A stretch of 64,000 nt of DNA, taken from assembly GCA_038363005.1 (NCBI GenBank), contig JBBQBI010000011.1, positions 62,001 through 126,000 on the forward strand. Reading direction: 5' to 3'. The position numbers and the translations under genes are program-made. Positions 7,645 through 15,948 of the stretch are shown in pieces (the stretch's first letter is position 1; each line of letters starts with the position of its first letter). Under the pieces are notes generated by a model that saw nothing but the letters and a program-made list of their open reading frames with translations, made no database searches and had not been told where the DNA came from. The DNA is from JAKOWB01 sp038363005. GTDB lineage: Bacteria > Pseudomonadota > Alphaproteobacteria > Kiloniellales > JACOMY01.

Positions 7645-9455
7645 GCTGTGGCCTCGGTTTCCACTGGGCGCCAGATCGCCGCCCGCAAGTAGTTGCTCAT
7701 CAACAGGATGGTGTAGAGGCCCCAGAGCACGTTGACGGCGTAGCCTGATTCGTCGGAGCGGCTGCCTAGATAGAACAGCTCGTAGCTGGCCCAGATGATG
7801 GACAGCAGGATCACCAGCATAACCAGCAGCTGCCAGCGCACTAGGCGCAGGAAGTTGCCCGACTGCCGTTCCTTGGGGGTGACCGGGAAGCGGATAGGCT
7901 TGCCAAGCAGAACGGTCCACAGCGCCCTCAGGCCATAGGGGAAGAAGCCCATGAAGATCGCCCGTCCCTTGCTGTTCGGCACCCCCCAGGCGCCGACCAG
8001 CAGGGCGATCTCGTAGCAGATGACGAAGGGCAGGAAGTGCTTGAAGAACTCCAGCGAGAAGGCGGTGATCGGCGGGATGCCGGTGAAGAGGTAGACCGCC
8101 GGTGAGACCAGGAACATCCAGTTCCACAGGCTGGAGAGGTACGACCACATGGTGGTCAGGTACATGAGGCGCTGCGACAGCGTCAGCTTGTAGCGGTAAA
8201 GCGGACTGTCGTGCACGGCGATGTCCAGCGTGCCGGCGGCATATTTGAAGCGCTGCACGGTCCAGCTGGCCATGTCCTGCGGCGACAGCATCTTCGACAG
8301 CACCTCGGGGTGGTAGACCGAGCGCCAGGGTCGATCGGGATCGCCGTGCAGCACGATCGAGGTGTAGATGTCTTCCGAGACATGGAACTTGTAGGGCGTG
8401 ACGATCTCGTCGACGGCGAATTGGTGGCGCAGCTGCGCCTCGAGCGCCTGGCGGCTCTCCGGGTCGCGCACCTCCTTGACGAAGTCGTCGACCTTGCGGT
8501 CAACCGCGGTGGCATAGGCGCGCAGCGCCGACTGCCAGATCGCCTCGCGGCGATGGATCGAGCTGGCGCCGCAGCAGAACGACGCGTTGGCGCCGTTGCG
8601 TCGCCGCTGGATCACGTCGAAGAAGAACTGCGGGTTGTTGTCAAAGGGATCACCACCCAGGCGGATCGGGCCAACCAGTTTCTGCAGCCCGCGTGCCAGG
8701 CCACGGCCAAGACCGCCCAGTCGCCGGCCCCAGGCGGCTTCCAGCGGCCGGCCTTCGGGCAGGTCGAAGAACCACTGCGGCGTCTGCACCCAGGCGACTG
8801 ACGGATCGCGGAAGTAGCCCATGGTCTTTTCCAGGATGTCCGGGAAAAGGCGGGTATCGGCGTCGCAGATCACCACGAAATCGCCGTCGGTCAGCTCCAG
8901 CGCATTGCGCAGGTTGCCGGCCTTGTAGCCCTCGTTGCTGGGTCGCGTGATGTAGTTGGCACCGCAGTCCTCGGCGACCCGCTGCATTGCCGGGCGGCGA
9001 CCGTCGTCAAGGCAGTGGACCTTGATCTCGGCGCCGGCGAGATAGGTCACGCGCTTGGCGGCCTCCAGGCCAAGACGCACCAGCTCCGGATCCTCGGAGT
9101 AGGTGGTGACGAAGAGGTCGATGCGCGGTGGCCGCTGCTCGTCAATGCCTTCGCACTCGCCGATAGTGGCCGGCGGTGGCTGCGGTGGCGTGTCGGTCAC
9201 CTGCCACAGATTGAAAATCATCAGCACCAGGCCGATGAACGACAGCGTCTCGGCCACCACCAGCGGTATGGCGAACCACAGCGCGTCCATGTTGAGCGAC
9301 TGGCTCCAGCGCCAGTACAGGTACCAGGCGCCGACGGCCACCGCGACGGTGGCCAGGATCTGCCAAAGCATCTCGCGCCAGACAACGTGTCGGCTGGCGG
9401 CCGGCGGTACGCGCAATTCGAACGCCTCAAAGTACCATCTGGATATGCCGGCCAC
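7641..9455 (-). CDS. Cellulose-synthase-like processive glycosyltransferase (GT2), no PilZ domain
   Basis: Membrane glycosyltransferase of 604 aa, related to BcsA, expected to polymerise and export a beta-glucan from UDP-sugar. Two membrane segments (about 29-48, 58-84) precede the GT2 domain. The domain has LDDGRRPAMQ (149-158), ICDADTRLF with the DxD (198-200), FCCGASSIHRR and SEDIYTS in place of TED (360-362). The QxxRW motif is replaced by QRFKY (401-405). Four or five membrane segments follow. There is no PilZ domain at the C-terminus, so direct c-di-GMP gating as in BcsA is not expected. GTG start with GGAGG seven bases upstream. It is downstream of the BcsS-like gene and coupled to the 313-aa gene. 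Confidence 0.88.
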   Translation of the reverse strand: MAGISRWYFEAFELRVPPAASRHVVWREMLWQILATVAVAVGAWYLYWRWSQSLNMDALWFAIPLVVAETLSFIGLVLMIFNLWQVTDTPPQPPPATIGECEGIDEQRPPRIDLFVTTYSEDPELVRLGLEAAKRVTYLAGAEIKVHCLDDGRRPAMQRVAEDCGANYITRPSNEGYKAGNLRNALELTDGDFVVICDADTRLFPDILEKTMGYFRDPSVAWVQTPQWFFDLPEGRPLEAAWGRRLGGLGRGLARGLQKLVGPIRLGGDPFDNNPQFFFDVIQRRRNGANASFCCGASSIHRREAIWQSALRAYATAVDRKVDDFVKEVRDPESRQALEAQLRHQFAVDEIVTPYKFHVSEDIYTSIVLHGDPDRPWRSVYHPEVLSKMLSPQDMASWTVQRFKYAAGTLDIAVHDSPLYRYKLTLSQRLMYLTTMWSYLSSLWNWMFLVSPAVYLFTGIPPITAFSLEFFKHFLPFVICYEIALLVGAWGVPNSKGRAIFMGFFPYGLRALWTVLLGKPIRFPVTPKERQSGNFLRLVRWQLLVMLVILLSIIWASYELFYLGSRSDESGYAVNVLWGLYTILLMSNYLRAAIWRPVETEATA

Positions 9456-9476
9456 GTCGTTGCCTCCGGCCCCCGC

Positions 9477-10202
9477 TCAGTTGAAGCCGAGCAGCAGTGT
9501 GAAGTTCACGCCGCCATAGACGCCGTCACCCTTGTCGGTGTGTTCCCAGCCGCCGCCGACGCCGATGCGCGCCCAGTCGGTGACTTCGATCTCCTGCACG
9601 GCGAGGCCAACGCGCAGCGACTGGTAGTCCTCGCCGCGCTGCAGCGTCGCCGTCGGACCGGCCTGGAAGGCGGAAAAGCCGTAGAGGTAATCGCCGCGCA
9701 GGAAGATCTCGGTCTCCGGCTCCGTGACGCTCCAGAAGAGGTTCAGATGCTGGCGTTCCAGCGGCTCGCCGAAGTAGTCGCCTTGCACACGGAAGCGGAC
9801 GTAGCTGCCATCATTGGTCTGCGTCGTGTCGCGGCTGTACTGCCGGTTGCCATAGACCACGCCGACACCGATCGAGGCGGTGCCGGCGGGCGCCGGAAAG
9901 CTGCGCGAGATGCCCAGGTTGCCGCCATAGACGTGCGCCTTGAGATCGCCGAAGCCGTCGTCGGTGTCGTAGGTCAGGTAGTCGAGCCAGCCGCGCAGCA
10001 CCCAGTCGTTGCCGGTGAAGCGCCCGGACAGCGTGGTCAACAGGCCGAGGTAGGAATAGCTGGAGCTGGAGCCCTGGTCGGTACCGCCCAGCCCGATGTA
10101 CTGACGCGGTTGTGCCGGATCATCGGCCTGAGCCGATGCGACAGGAAGCGCGCTGCCCAGCCCCCAGAGGAGCAGCGCGAGAAACCGTCCGTGGCGCACC
10201 AT
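9477..10202 (-). CDS. bcsS: BcsS-like outer-membrane protein of cellulose biosynthesis
   Basis: A 241-aa protein with an N-terminal signal peptide (MVRHGRFLALLLWGLGSA...), followed by alternating beta-strands ending in a terminal aromatic-type strand (FTLLLGFN), typical of a small outer-membrane barrel. The YIGLGGTDQGSSSSYSYLG start of the mature part and the spacing of Gly/Tyr strands match the cellulose biosynthesis protein BcsS family known from alphaproteobacteria. It is first in the operon with the glycosyltransferase (21 bases apart). An ATG at 10262 is also in frame, but 10202 places the signal peptide at the N-terminus. The biochemical role of BcsS is not established. Confidence 0.75.
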   Translation of the reverse strand: MVRHGRFLALLLWGLGSALPVASAQADDPAQPRQYIGLGGTDQGSSSSYSYLGLLTTLSGRFTGNDWVLRGWLDYLTYDTDDGFGDLKAHVYGGNLGISRSFPAPAGTASIGVGVVYGNRQYSRDTTQTNDGSYVRFRVQGDYFGEPLERQHLNLFWSVTEPETEIFLRGDYLYGFSAFQAGPTATLQRGEDYQSLRVGLAVQEIEVTDWARIGVGGGWEHTDKGDGVYGGVNFTLLLGFN

Positions 10203-10277
10203 GAGTATCTTGCGATCCTCGCTATCCGGGTCCTGCCGGATGTGTGATCGCTCGACCGCCATCGAGCATACGCGGAG

Positions 10278-10306
10278 ATGGTCGGTACAGTGCCGGGTGC
10301 TGTCAA
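10278..10306 (-). promoter_or_regulatory. Candidate promoter of the bcsS-glycosyltransferase operon
   Basis: A perfect TTGACA (minus strand, 10306-10301) is followed after 17 bases by GACCAT, a weak -10 match. It is about 75 bases upstream of the bcsS start and just after the end of pyrC, which suggests that the glucan operon has its own promoter. Prediction by eye only. Confidence 0.35.
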
Positions 10307-10333
10307 TGATTTAACGGACCGCTAGAGTAGAAT

Positions 10334-11641
10334 TCAGGCGTCCGCGACAAAGATGCTGCGCCCGTCCACCACGGTGCGGAGCACCTTGCCCTGCACCAGA
10401 TGCCCCTCGAAGGGCGAGTTCTTGGATTTCGAGCGGAACTCTGCCGGGTCGAGGCGCCAGGGGCGCTCCAGGTCGAACAGCACCAGATCGGCCGGGGCGC
10501 CGGGCTGCAGCCGGCCGGCCGGCAGGCGCAGGATTTCCGCCGGCTTGCAGGTCAGGCGCGCCAGCAGGTCGAGCAGCCCGACCTGGCCCTTGTGCACCAG
10601 GGCCAGCGACAGCGGCAGCAGCGTCTCCAGCCCCAGGATGCCGAACTCCGCCTGGGCGAAGGGCAGGCGCTTGGAGTCCTGGTCATGCGGGCTGTGGTCG
10701 CTGGCGATGGCGTCGATGGTGCCGTCGGCGATGCCTTCGGCAATGGCGGCGCGGTCTTCCTCGCTGCGCAGCGGTGGCATGACTTTGGCGAAGGTGCGGT
10801 AGTCGCCGACCGCCAGCTCGTTGAGGGTGAAGTAGTGCGGGGCGGTGTCGCAGGTGACTTTCAGGCCCTTGGCCTTGGCGCGGCGCATCACCGCCAGCGA
10901 TTCGGCGGTCGACAGCAGGGCAGCGTGATAGCGCCCGTCAGTCATCTCGACCAGGCGCAGGTCGCGCTCCAGCATGATGACCTCGGCCATCGGCGCGATA
11001 CCGGCAAGGCCAAGACGGGTCGCCAGCTCGCCGTTGTTCATCACCCCGCCGGCCAGCGAGGGTTCGCGCGGCGCCTGCACGATGGTGGCGTCGAAAGCCC
11101 GCGCATAGGACAGCGCGCGGCGCATCACGCCGGCATTGGCCACCACGCGGCTGCCGTCGGTGTAGCCGACCGCGCCGTACTCCTGCAGCAGGCCGAATTC
11201 GGTCAGCTCGTTGCCTTCGGCGCCCTTGGTCAGCGTGCCGTAGCTGTAGATCTTGACCAGCTTCACCTCGCGCGCGCGGCGCGCCACGAACTCCAGGCCG
11301 GCGGTGTCGTCGGCGACCGGGTCGCTGTTCGGCAGGGCGGCCATGGCAGTGACGCCGCCGGCGGCGGCGGCACGGCTGGCGGTCGCGATGGTCTCCTTGT
11401 GCTCCTCGCCTGGCTCACGCAGGTTGACGCGCAGGTCGATCAGTCCGGGCGCCAGGCAGTGGCCACCGCAGTCGACCATCTGGATCCCCGGCGGCACGCC
11501 CTGCGCGAAGAGGTGCGGGCCCAGGTCGGCGATGCGCCCCTCCACCGTCAGCAGCGCGCCGCGTGCATCCAGCTTGCTCGCCGGGTCCAGCAGGCGGGCG
11601 TTGATGTAGGCGGTGGGCGGCGCCGTCAGCGTGGTGGCCAT
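10334..11641 (-). CDS. pyrC: Dihydroorotase-like protein PyrC, probably non-catalytic (PyrX type)
   Basis: Amidohydrolase of 435 aa, directly downstream of pyrB (7 bases). It aligns with type I dihydroorotases from end to end: APGLIDLRVNLREPGEE near 65-80, TCDTAPHYFTLNE and IASDHSPHDQDSKRLPF. However, the zinc-binding HxH is replaced by RVN (Arg71, Asn73), and the segments that usually carry further metal His ligands read IVQAPREPS and HAALLST. It therefore resembles the pseudo-dihydroorotases that serve as structural partners of aspartate carbamoyltransferase. A catalytic dihydroorotase should exist elsewhere. Start at 11641 (MATTLTAPP) fits the family; 11752 would overlap pyrB. Confidence 0.9.
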   Translation of the reverse strand: MATTLTAPPTAYINARLLDPASKLDARGALLTVEGRIADLGPHLFAQGVPPGIQMVDCGGHCLAPGLIDLRVNLREPGEEHKETIATASRAAAAGGVTAMAALPNSDPVADDTAGLEFVARRAREVKLVKIYSYGTLTKGAEGNELTEFGLLQEYGAVGYTDGSRVVANAGVMRRALSYARAFDATIVQAPREPSLAGGVMNNGELATRLGLAGIAPMAEVIMLERDLRLVEMTDGRYHAALLSTAESLAVMRRAKAKGLKVTCDTAPHYFTLNELAVGDYRTFAKVMPPLRSEEDRAAIAEGIADGTIDAIASDHSPHDQDSKRLPFAQAEFGILGLETLLPLSLALVHKGQVGLLDLLARLTCKPAEILRLPAGRLQPGAPADLVLFDLERPWRLDPAEFRSKSKNSPFEGHLVQGKVLRTVVDGRSIFVADA

Positions 11642-11648
11642 CGGTGCC

Positions 11649-12629
11649 TCAGCTGTTGCGCGGCAGGTGCCGCGTGAGCGTGTCGAGCACGGCCATGCGC
11701 ACCGCGACACCCATTTCGACCTGCTCGCGAATGGCGGAGCGGCCGATGTCATCGGCCACCTCGCTGTCGATCTCCACGCCGCGGTTCATCGGGCCGGGAT
11801 GCATGATCAGCGCATCGGGCTTGGCCACCGACAGCTTCTCGTAGTCCAGCCCGAAGAAGCGGAAGTACTCCCGGATCGAGGGCACGTAGGAGCCCTGCAT
11901 GCGCTCAGTCTGCAGCCGCAGCATCATGACGATGTCGACGTCCTGCAGCCCTTCACGCATGTGGATGTAGCTGGTGACACCCAGGCGCTCGACCTTGGCC
12001 GGCAGCAGGGTGGGTGGCGCGATCACCCGGACCTCGGCACCCATGGTGGTCAGCAGGTGGATGTTCGAGCGTGCCACGCGGCTGTGCAGCACGTCGCCGC
12101 AGATGGCGACCTTCAGGCCGGCCAGGCGCCCCTTGCGGCGGCGGATGGTCAGGGCATCGAGCAACGCCTGGGTCGGATGTTCGTGGCTGCCGTCGCCGCC
12201 GTTGATCACCGCGCAGTTGACCTTTTCCGACAACAGCTGCACCGCGCCGGATTCGTTGTGTCGCACCGCCAGCACGTCGGGATGCATGGCGTTCAGCGTC
12301 ACCGCCGTGTCGATCAGCGTCTCGCCTTTTTTCACCGAGGAGACGCCGACCGCCATGTTGATGACGTCGGCGCCCAGACGCTTGGCCGCCAGCTCGAAGG
12401 AGGTGAGGGTGCGGGTCGAGTTCTCGAAGAACAGGTTGATAACGGTGCGCCCGGCCAGCAGCTGGCGGCGCCCGCGATCACCCTTGTGGAAGTCGACGTA
12501 GCTTTCCGACAGGTCGAGCAGAAATTCGATTTCCCCCGCGCTCAGGCCCTCGATTCCCAGGAGGTGCCTGTGCGGGAAGCCCATCGCAACCGTCTCGGCG
12601 GTCGCGCGCGTCTCGTCCTGCGGTGCCAT
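11649..12629 (-). CDS. pyrB: Aspartate carbamoyltransferase catalytic subunit
   Basis: Catalyses carbamoyl phosphate + aspartate to carbamoyl-aspartate, the committed step of pyrimidine synthesis. The 326-aa protein has the carbamoyl phosphate site FFENSTRTLTSFE, the SVKKGETL loop, GDGSHEHPTQALLDAL and LMHPGPMNRGVEI-like C-terminal motif (IMHPGPMNRG). It starts the pyrB-pyrC unit. The annotated ATG at 12629 lies only a few bases after the predicted transcription start, so translation may be leaderless or start at the in-frame ATG at 12584 (MGFPHRHLL), which matches the usual family N-terminus. No pyrI regulatory subunit is present. Confidence 0.96.
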   Translation of the reverse strand: MAPQDETRATAETVAMGFPHRHLLGIEGLSAGEIEFLLDLSESYVDFHKGDRGRRQLLAGRTVINLFFENSTRTLTSFELAAKRLGADVINMAVGVSSVKKGETLIDTAVTLNAMHPDVLAVRHNESGAVQLLSEKVNCAVINGGDGSHEHPTQALLDALTIRRRKGRLAGLKVAICGDVLHSRVARSNIHLLTTMGAEVRVIAPPTLLPAKVERLGVTSYIHMREGLQDVDIVMMLRLQTERMQGSYVPSIREYFRFFGLDYEKLSVAKPDALIMHPGPMNRGVEIDSEVADDIGRSAIREQVEMGVAVRMAVLDTLTRHLPRNS

Positions 12630-12896
12630 CGAAGCCGTCTTATTACACCGCGCGGGTCGCCGTGCAAGTCATGCTTCCAGCGGGTGCTGGGAAGCCGTTT
12701 TACATCCAGCGCGGGTGAACATTATCTGTTAGATCGCGAGACAGGAGAAAGTGCCGCCGCTGTCTGTTGGTTTGGGCGAACACCATCGGAACACGGACCA
12801 ACCACCACTCGCTTGTCAGGCGCCGTGCCGAAGCCTTCCATCTGGCGGTGATCCTGTCGGCACAGGATCAAACAAAACAGTCAGTTGGGGGGTAGC
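12630..12896. other. Divergent intergenic region between pyrB and the first surface-protein gene
   Basis: This 267-base gap must hold promoters for both directions. The pyrB side has a candidate -35/-10 pair (12640-12667). A short imperfect inverted repeat, GCTTCCAGC/GCTGGGAAGC, lies at about 12673-12694 and could be an operator or a leader hairpin. No small gene is supported. Confidence 0.5.
12640..12667 (-). promoter_or_regulatory. Candidate pyrB promoter
   Basis: On the minus strand TTGCAC (12667-12662) is separated by 16 bases from TAATAA (12645-12640). The predicted start of transcription would be about 12633, only a few bases before the pyrB ATG at 12629. Seen by eye; not tested. Confidence 0.4.
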
Positions 12897-15290
12897 GTGG
12901 CGACATCGCGGCAGTCGGTGCTGGCACTGGTCAGCGCGAAGATGATGACTCACCTGCGCGGTGGCCTGCTGGCCGGCGTGAGTGGTCTGGCCCTGCTGCT
13001 CGCCGGGGCGGCTGCGGCGGAGACCTGGCAACCGACGCTGGATGGTTACGGCCGCGCCGGCAGCAGCCAGGGCACCGGGGCGCTCGATCTCATGGTGCCG
13101 CTCTATCAGGATGGCAGCACCCTGCTGCTGGGCAATGCGCTGGGTGGGCTGGACAGCGACTCGGCCAAGGCAGCTTCGATCGGCCTGGTGCTGCGGCATC
13201 GCTTCGACGCGGGCTTCATCCTGGGCGGCTTTGCTTATGGTGATTTTCAACGTTCGGCCAATGGCGAGGCCTTTCCGCAAGTCGTCGCCGGCCTGGAGTT
13301 CAAGACCGCCGACTGGGATTTGCACCTAACCGGCTATGTGCCGCTCGGCGGGCTACGCACCCTGTCGCGGGTCGATCCGGTGGCCGGCGATCCCGGCATG
13401 GCTGGGCCGGGGCAGCTGATCATCGACGGCAACCAGCTGCTGATCCAGCACTTGGTGGACTCGGCGCCGGGGCAGGACGGCCTGCTGGTCGAGGAAGCCG
13501 CGCTCTATGGCGGCGAGGGCAGCATCGGCTACCGCCTGCCGCTCGACCACGTCTTCGGCCACAACATCGATGCCAACCTCTATCTCGGCGGCTATGCCTT
13601 CGCCCGCGACGGCTTTGACACCTTCGCCGGCCCGCAGGCGCGGCTCGAGGTGCAGCTGCACGACCTGGCCTTCATGGGCGACGGCAGCCGGGTAACGGCC
13701 AGCCTGGAAACGTCGTGGGACGATCCGCGCGGCCTGCAGGGAGCCGGCCTGCTGCGGGTGCGCATTCCGCTGGGCACGCTGTTCGGCAGCAACGAGCGGC
13801 ACGAAACCGACCGTCTCGACCGTCGCATGATGGACCCGGTGCAGCGCAACCTGATCGCGCTGACCGATACGCGGCAGGAGGTGCTGGCGGCGCCCGACGT
13901 GGTGCCGATGATGGGCTTCACCGAAACGGTGCGCGACAGCGAGACCGACCGCACCATCGCCTTGGTCTACTTCGCCAGCGGCACCGGCGGCACGACGGCC
14001 GGCACCGCCGCCGACCCGACCTCGCTGGCCGACGCGGTCGGCAGCAAGGGCATCACCGGCAACGCGGCGACCGACGCCCTGATCGTGGTTTCCGGCGAAG
14101 ACGGCACCATCACCGGCCACTTCGACCTGGCGGGCAACCAGATCCTGCTCGGCGGCGGCTCGACCCTGCAGGTCACCGGCAACACCTCCAACGAGGTGCT
14201 GACCTTCAATCCGACGGCCTTCGACGCCGCCGCCAGCCGCCCGACCATCGCACACGACAACACCCTGGACACCGCAGCGATCGGCGCCACCGGCGTCGAC
14301 CACGTGAAGCTGGTTGGCCTGGACATCACCATGGCCATGAAGTCGGCCGATTCGAACCTGCACTACTTCGGCGTCGGTCTGACCGACTCCTCGCACGATA
14401 TCGTGCGCGACGTGACGACCACCGGCGGCGACATTGGCTTCCTGCTGGATGCCGAGATGGCCGCGGTGGACGACTCGCTGCTTGAGGACATTGGCGTGAG
14501 CGGCGCGGGTGTCGGTCTCTACGTCTTCAGCGGTGGCGGCGGCGCCAGCCGGGTCAGCAACATGACGGTGAACACCGCCACCTTCGACTCCCTGGTGCTC
14601 AATGGCGGCGGGGCGGCGCGCGCCGTCATCGCCGCCGCGAGCGGGATGCAGACCAGCAACACGCTGGCTCTGAACGACATCACCGTGACCAATACCGAGT
14701 TTGGCGGTTCCTTCGACAAGGTCGCCGGCCTGACCATCGCCGGCTGGACTGGGACCGGTGCCAACAGTTCGAGCAGCGGCAGCGTCGGCTTGCTGGTCAG
14801 CGGCGGCACTGGCCTGCAGCTCAGCGATTTCTCGTTCAGTGGCTATCGCGCGGGTGTATCCATCCAGAACAACGGCATCGGCAATGTCATTGACGGCAGC
14901 ACGCGCGGCAGCATCTTTGATATCGGTGCCTCGGCTGCGCTGGGGACCACCGGCCTCTTCATCTCGAAGAGTGACGTGACCGTCGAGAACGTCAACATCT
15001 CCGGTGTCGGCAGCCTGGGCAGCAACATGGACTTCGCCCTGCAGGTCAACGGCGCCGCCAATGTGAAGCTGAGCTTCATCGCCATCGACGGGCAGAACAG
15101 CGGCGGCGACAACGTCACTGACACCGCCGTCTTCCTCAGCGGGACGGTCCCGACCGACGACATCACCATCCAGGCCGGCAGCGACAACAACACCGCGACC
15201 AACGTCGGCGGGCTCTGCTTCCAGGTGTTGGGTGGCGCCACGGTCACTGGCAGCATGGCGTTCAGCTTGCCGGCGGCGAGCTGCCCCTAG
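12897..15290 (+). CDS. Surface protein copy 1: inverse-autotransporter-like barrel plus beta-helix passenger
   Basis: About 797 aa. A signal peptide (about 1-40) is followed by a barrel-like domain (about 45-320) starting DGYGRAGSSQGTGALDL and containing GGFAYGDFQRS and DLHLTGYVPLGG. This resembles the intimin/invasin beta-domain, which lies N-terminal in inverse autotransporters (type Ve). A passenger of about 450 aa follows, opening with VYFASGTGG...ADPTSLADAV, then Gly/Asn/Thr-rich short strands typical of a right-handed beta-helix. Two Cys lie at the end (GLCF and ASCP). The gene is the most divergent of three paralogs here. Possible starts are TTG 12885, GTG 12897 and ATG 12942; GTG 12897 follows a G-rich ribosome site. 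Probable adhesin; no enzyme motif is seen. Confidence 0.8.
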   Translation: MATSRQSVLALVSAKMMTHLRGGLLAGVSGLALLLAGAAAAETWQPTLDGYGRAGSSQGTGALDLMVPLYQDGSTLLLGNALGGLDSDSAKAASIGLVLRHRFDAGFILGGFAYGDFQRSANGEAFPQVVAGLEFKTADWDLHLTGYVPLGGLRTLSRVDPVAGDPGMAGPGQLIIDGNQLLIQHLVDSAPGQDGLLVEEAALYGGEGSIGYRLPLDHVFGHNIDANLYLGGYAFARDGFDTFAGPQARLEVQLHDLAFMGDGSRVTASLETSWDDPRGLQGAGLLRVRIPLGTLFGSNERHETDRLDRRMMDPVQRNLIALTDTRQEVLAAPDVVPMMGFTETVRDSETDRTIALVYFASGTGGTTAGTAADPTSLADAVGSKGITGNAATDALIVVSGEDGTITGHFDLAGNQILLGGGSTLQVTGNTSNEVLTFNPTAFDAAASRPTIAHDNTLDTAAIGATGVDHVKLVGLDITMAMKSADSNLHYFGVGLTDSSHDIVRDVTTTGGDIGFLLDAEMAAVDDSLLEDIGVSGAGVGLYVFSGGGGASRVSNMTVNTATFDSLVLNGGGAARAVIAAASGMQTSNTLALNDITVTNTEFGGSFDKVAGLTIAGWTGTGANSSSSGSVGLLVSGGTGLQLSDFSFSGYRAGVSIQNNGIGNVIDGSTRGSIFDIGASAALGTTGLFISKSDVTVENVNISGVGSLGSNMDFALQVNGAANVKLSFIAIDGQNSGGDNVTDTAVFLSGTVPTDDITIQAGSDNNTATNVGGLCFQVLGGATVTGSMAFSLPAASCP

Positions 15291-15378
15291 GAAGGTGGCG
15301 GGGAGAGGTTGCGGCTGGCCGCCGCAGCCTCTTGCGTGCGGAACGGAAGATTCGTACATTTCTGTCAGGAGAGAAATA

Positions 15379-15909
15379 ATGATCCTGACACCGTCGCTCG
15401 AACGCTACGTGCTGCACTGGGGCGAGATGGGCACGCGCTGGGGCGTCAATCGCTCGCAGGCGCAGATCCATGCGCTGCTCTACCTGGCCGGCAAGCCGAT
15501 CACCGCCGAGGAGATCGCCGAAACCCTGGACATCGCGCGCTCCAACGTCTCGACCTCGCTGAAAGAACTGCAGGGCTGGGGGCTGGTCAAGCTCGTCCAC
15601 ACGCTGGGCGACCGTCGCGACCACTTCGAGGCGCTGACTGACGTCTGGGAGATGTTCCTGATCATCGTCGAGGAGCGCAAGAAGCGCGAGATCGACCCGA
15701 CCCTGACGACGCTGCGCCAGTGCGTGCTGGAGGCCGAGCAGGACCGCCAGACTCCGGCGGAAGCGCAGGCGCGCATGGCCGAGATGCTGAAGTTCATGGA
15801 GTCGCTGATCGGCTGGTACGGCGAGGTACGCAAGTTGCCGCGCGGCACCCTGATGGGGTTGATGCGCCTGGGCGGCAAGATCGCACGGCTGGTCGGCAAG
15901 CTACGCTGA
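15379..15909 (+). CDS. GbsR/MarR-family transcriptional regulator
   Basis: DNA-binding regulator of 176 aa. It starts MILTPSLERYVLHWGEMG behind a GGAGAGA ribosome site at 15379. The winged helix covers about residues 20-85 (ITAEEIAETLDIARSNVS, then the recognition helix and a wing with HTLGDRRDHFE). A helical C-terminal half rich in charged residues should dimerise. The pattern fits the GbsR subgroup of MarR proteins. It starts a co-oriented group with the DUF4166 gene and the epimerase gene, the likely targets, and lies 88 bases after surface protein copy 1. Effector unknown. Confidence 0.88.
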   Translation: MILTPSLERYVLHWGEMGTRWGVNRSQAQIHALLYLAGKPITAEEIAETLDIARSNVSTSLKELQGWGLVKLVHTLGDRRDHFEALTDVWEMFLIIVEERKKREIDPTLTTLRQCVLEAEQDRQTPAEAQARMAEMLKFMESLIGWYGEVRKLPRGTLMGLMRLGGKIARLVGKLR

Positions 15910-15948
15910 TCGGCCGGTCCGCGGGCCAACACTGGGAGGAGTCTGACC

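Noticed and set aside
6703..8148. A 481-codon frame extending the 313-aa membrane protein upstream to 8148
   Set aside because: The extra N-terminal part overlaps the glycosyltransferase gene in another frame. The ATG at 7644, coupled to the stop of that gene and followed by a membrane helix, is a better start.
13353..15359. Minus-strand open frame of 668 codons opposite surface protein copy 1
   Set aside because: Same antisense effect; the plus-strand frame has a signal peptide, barrel and paralogs.
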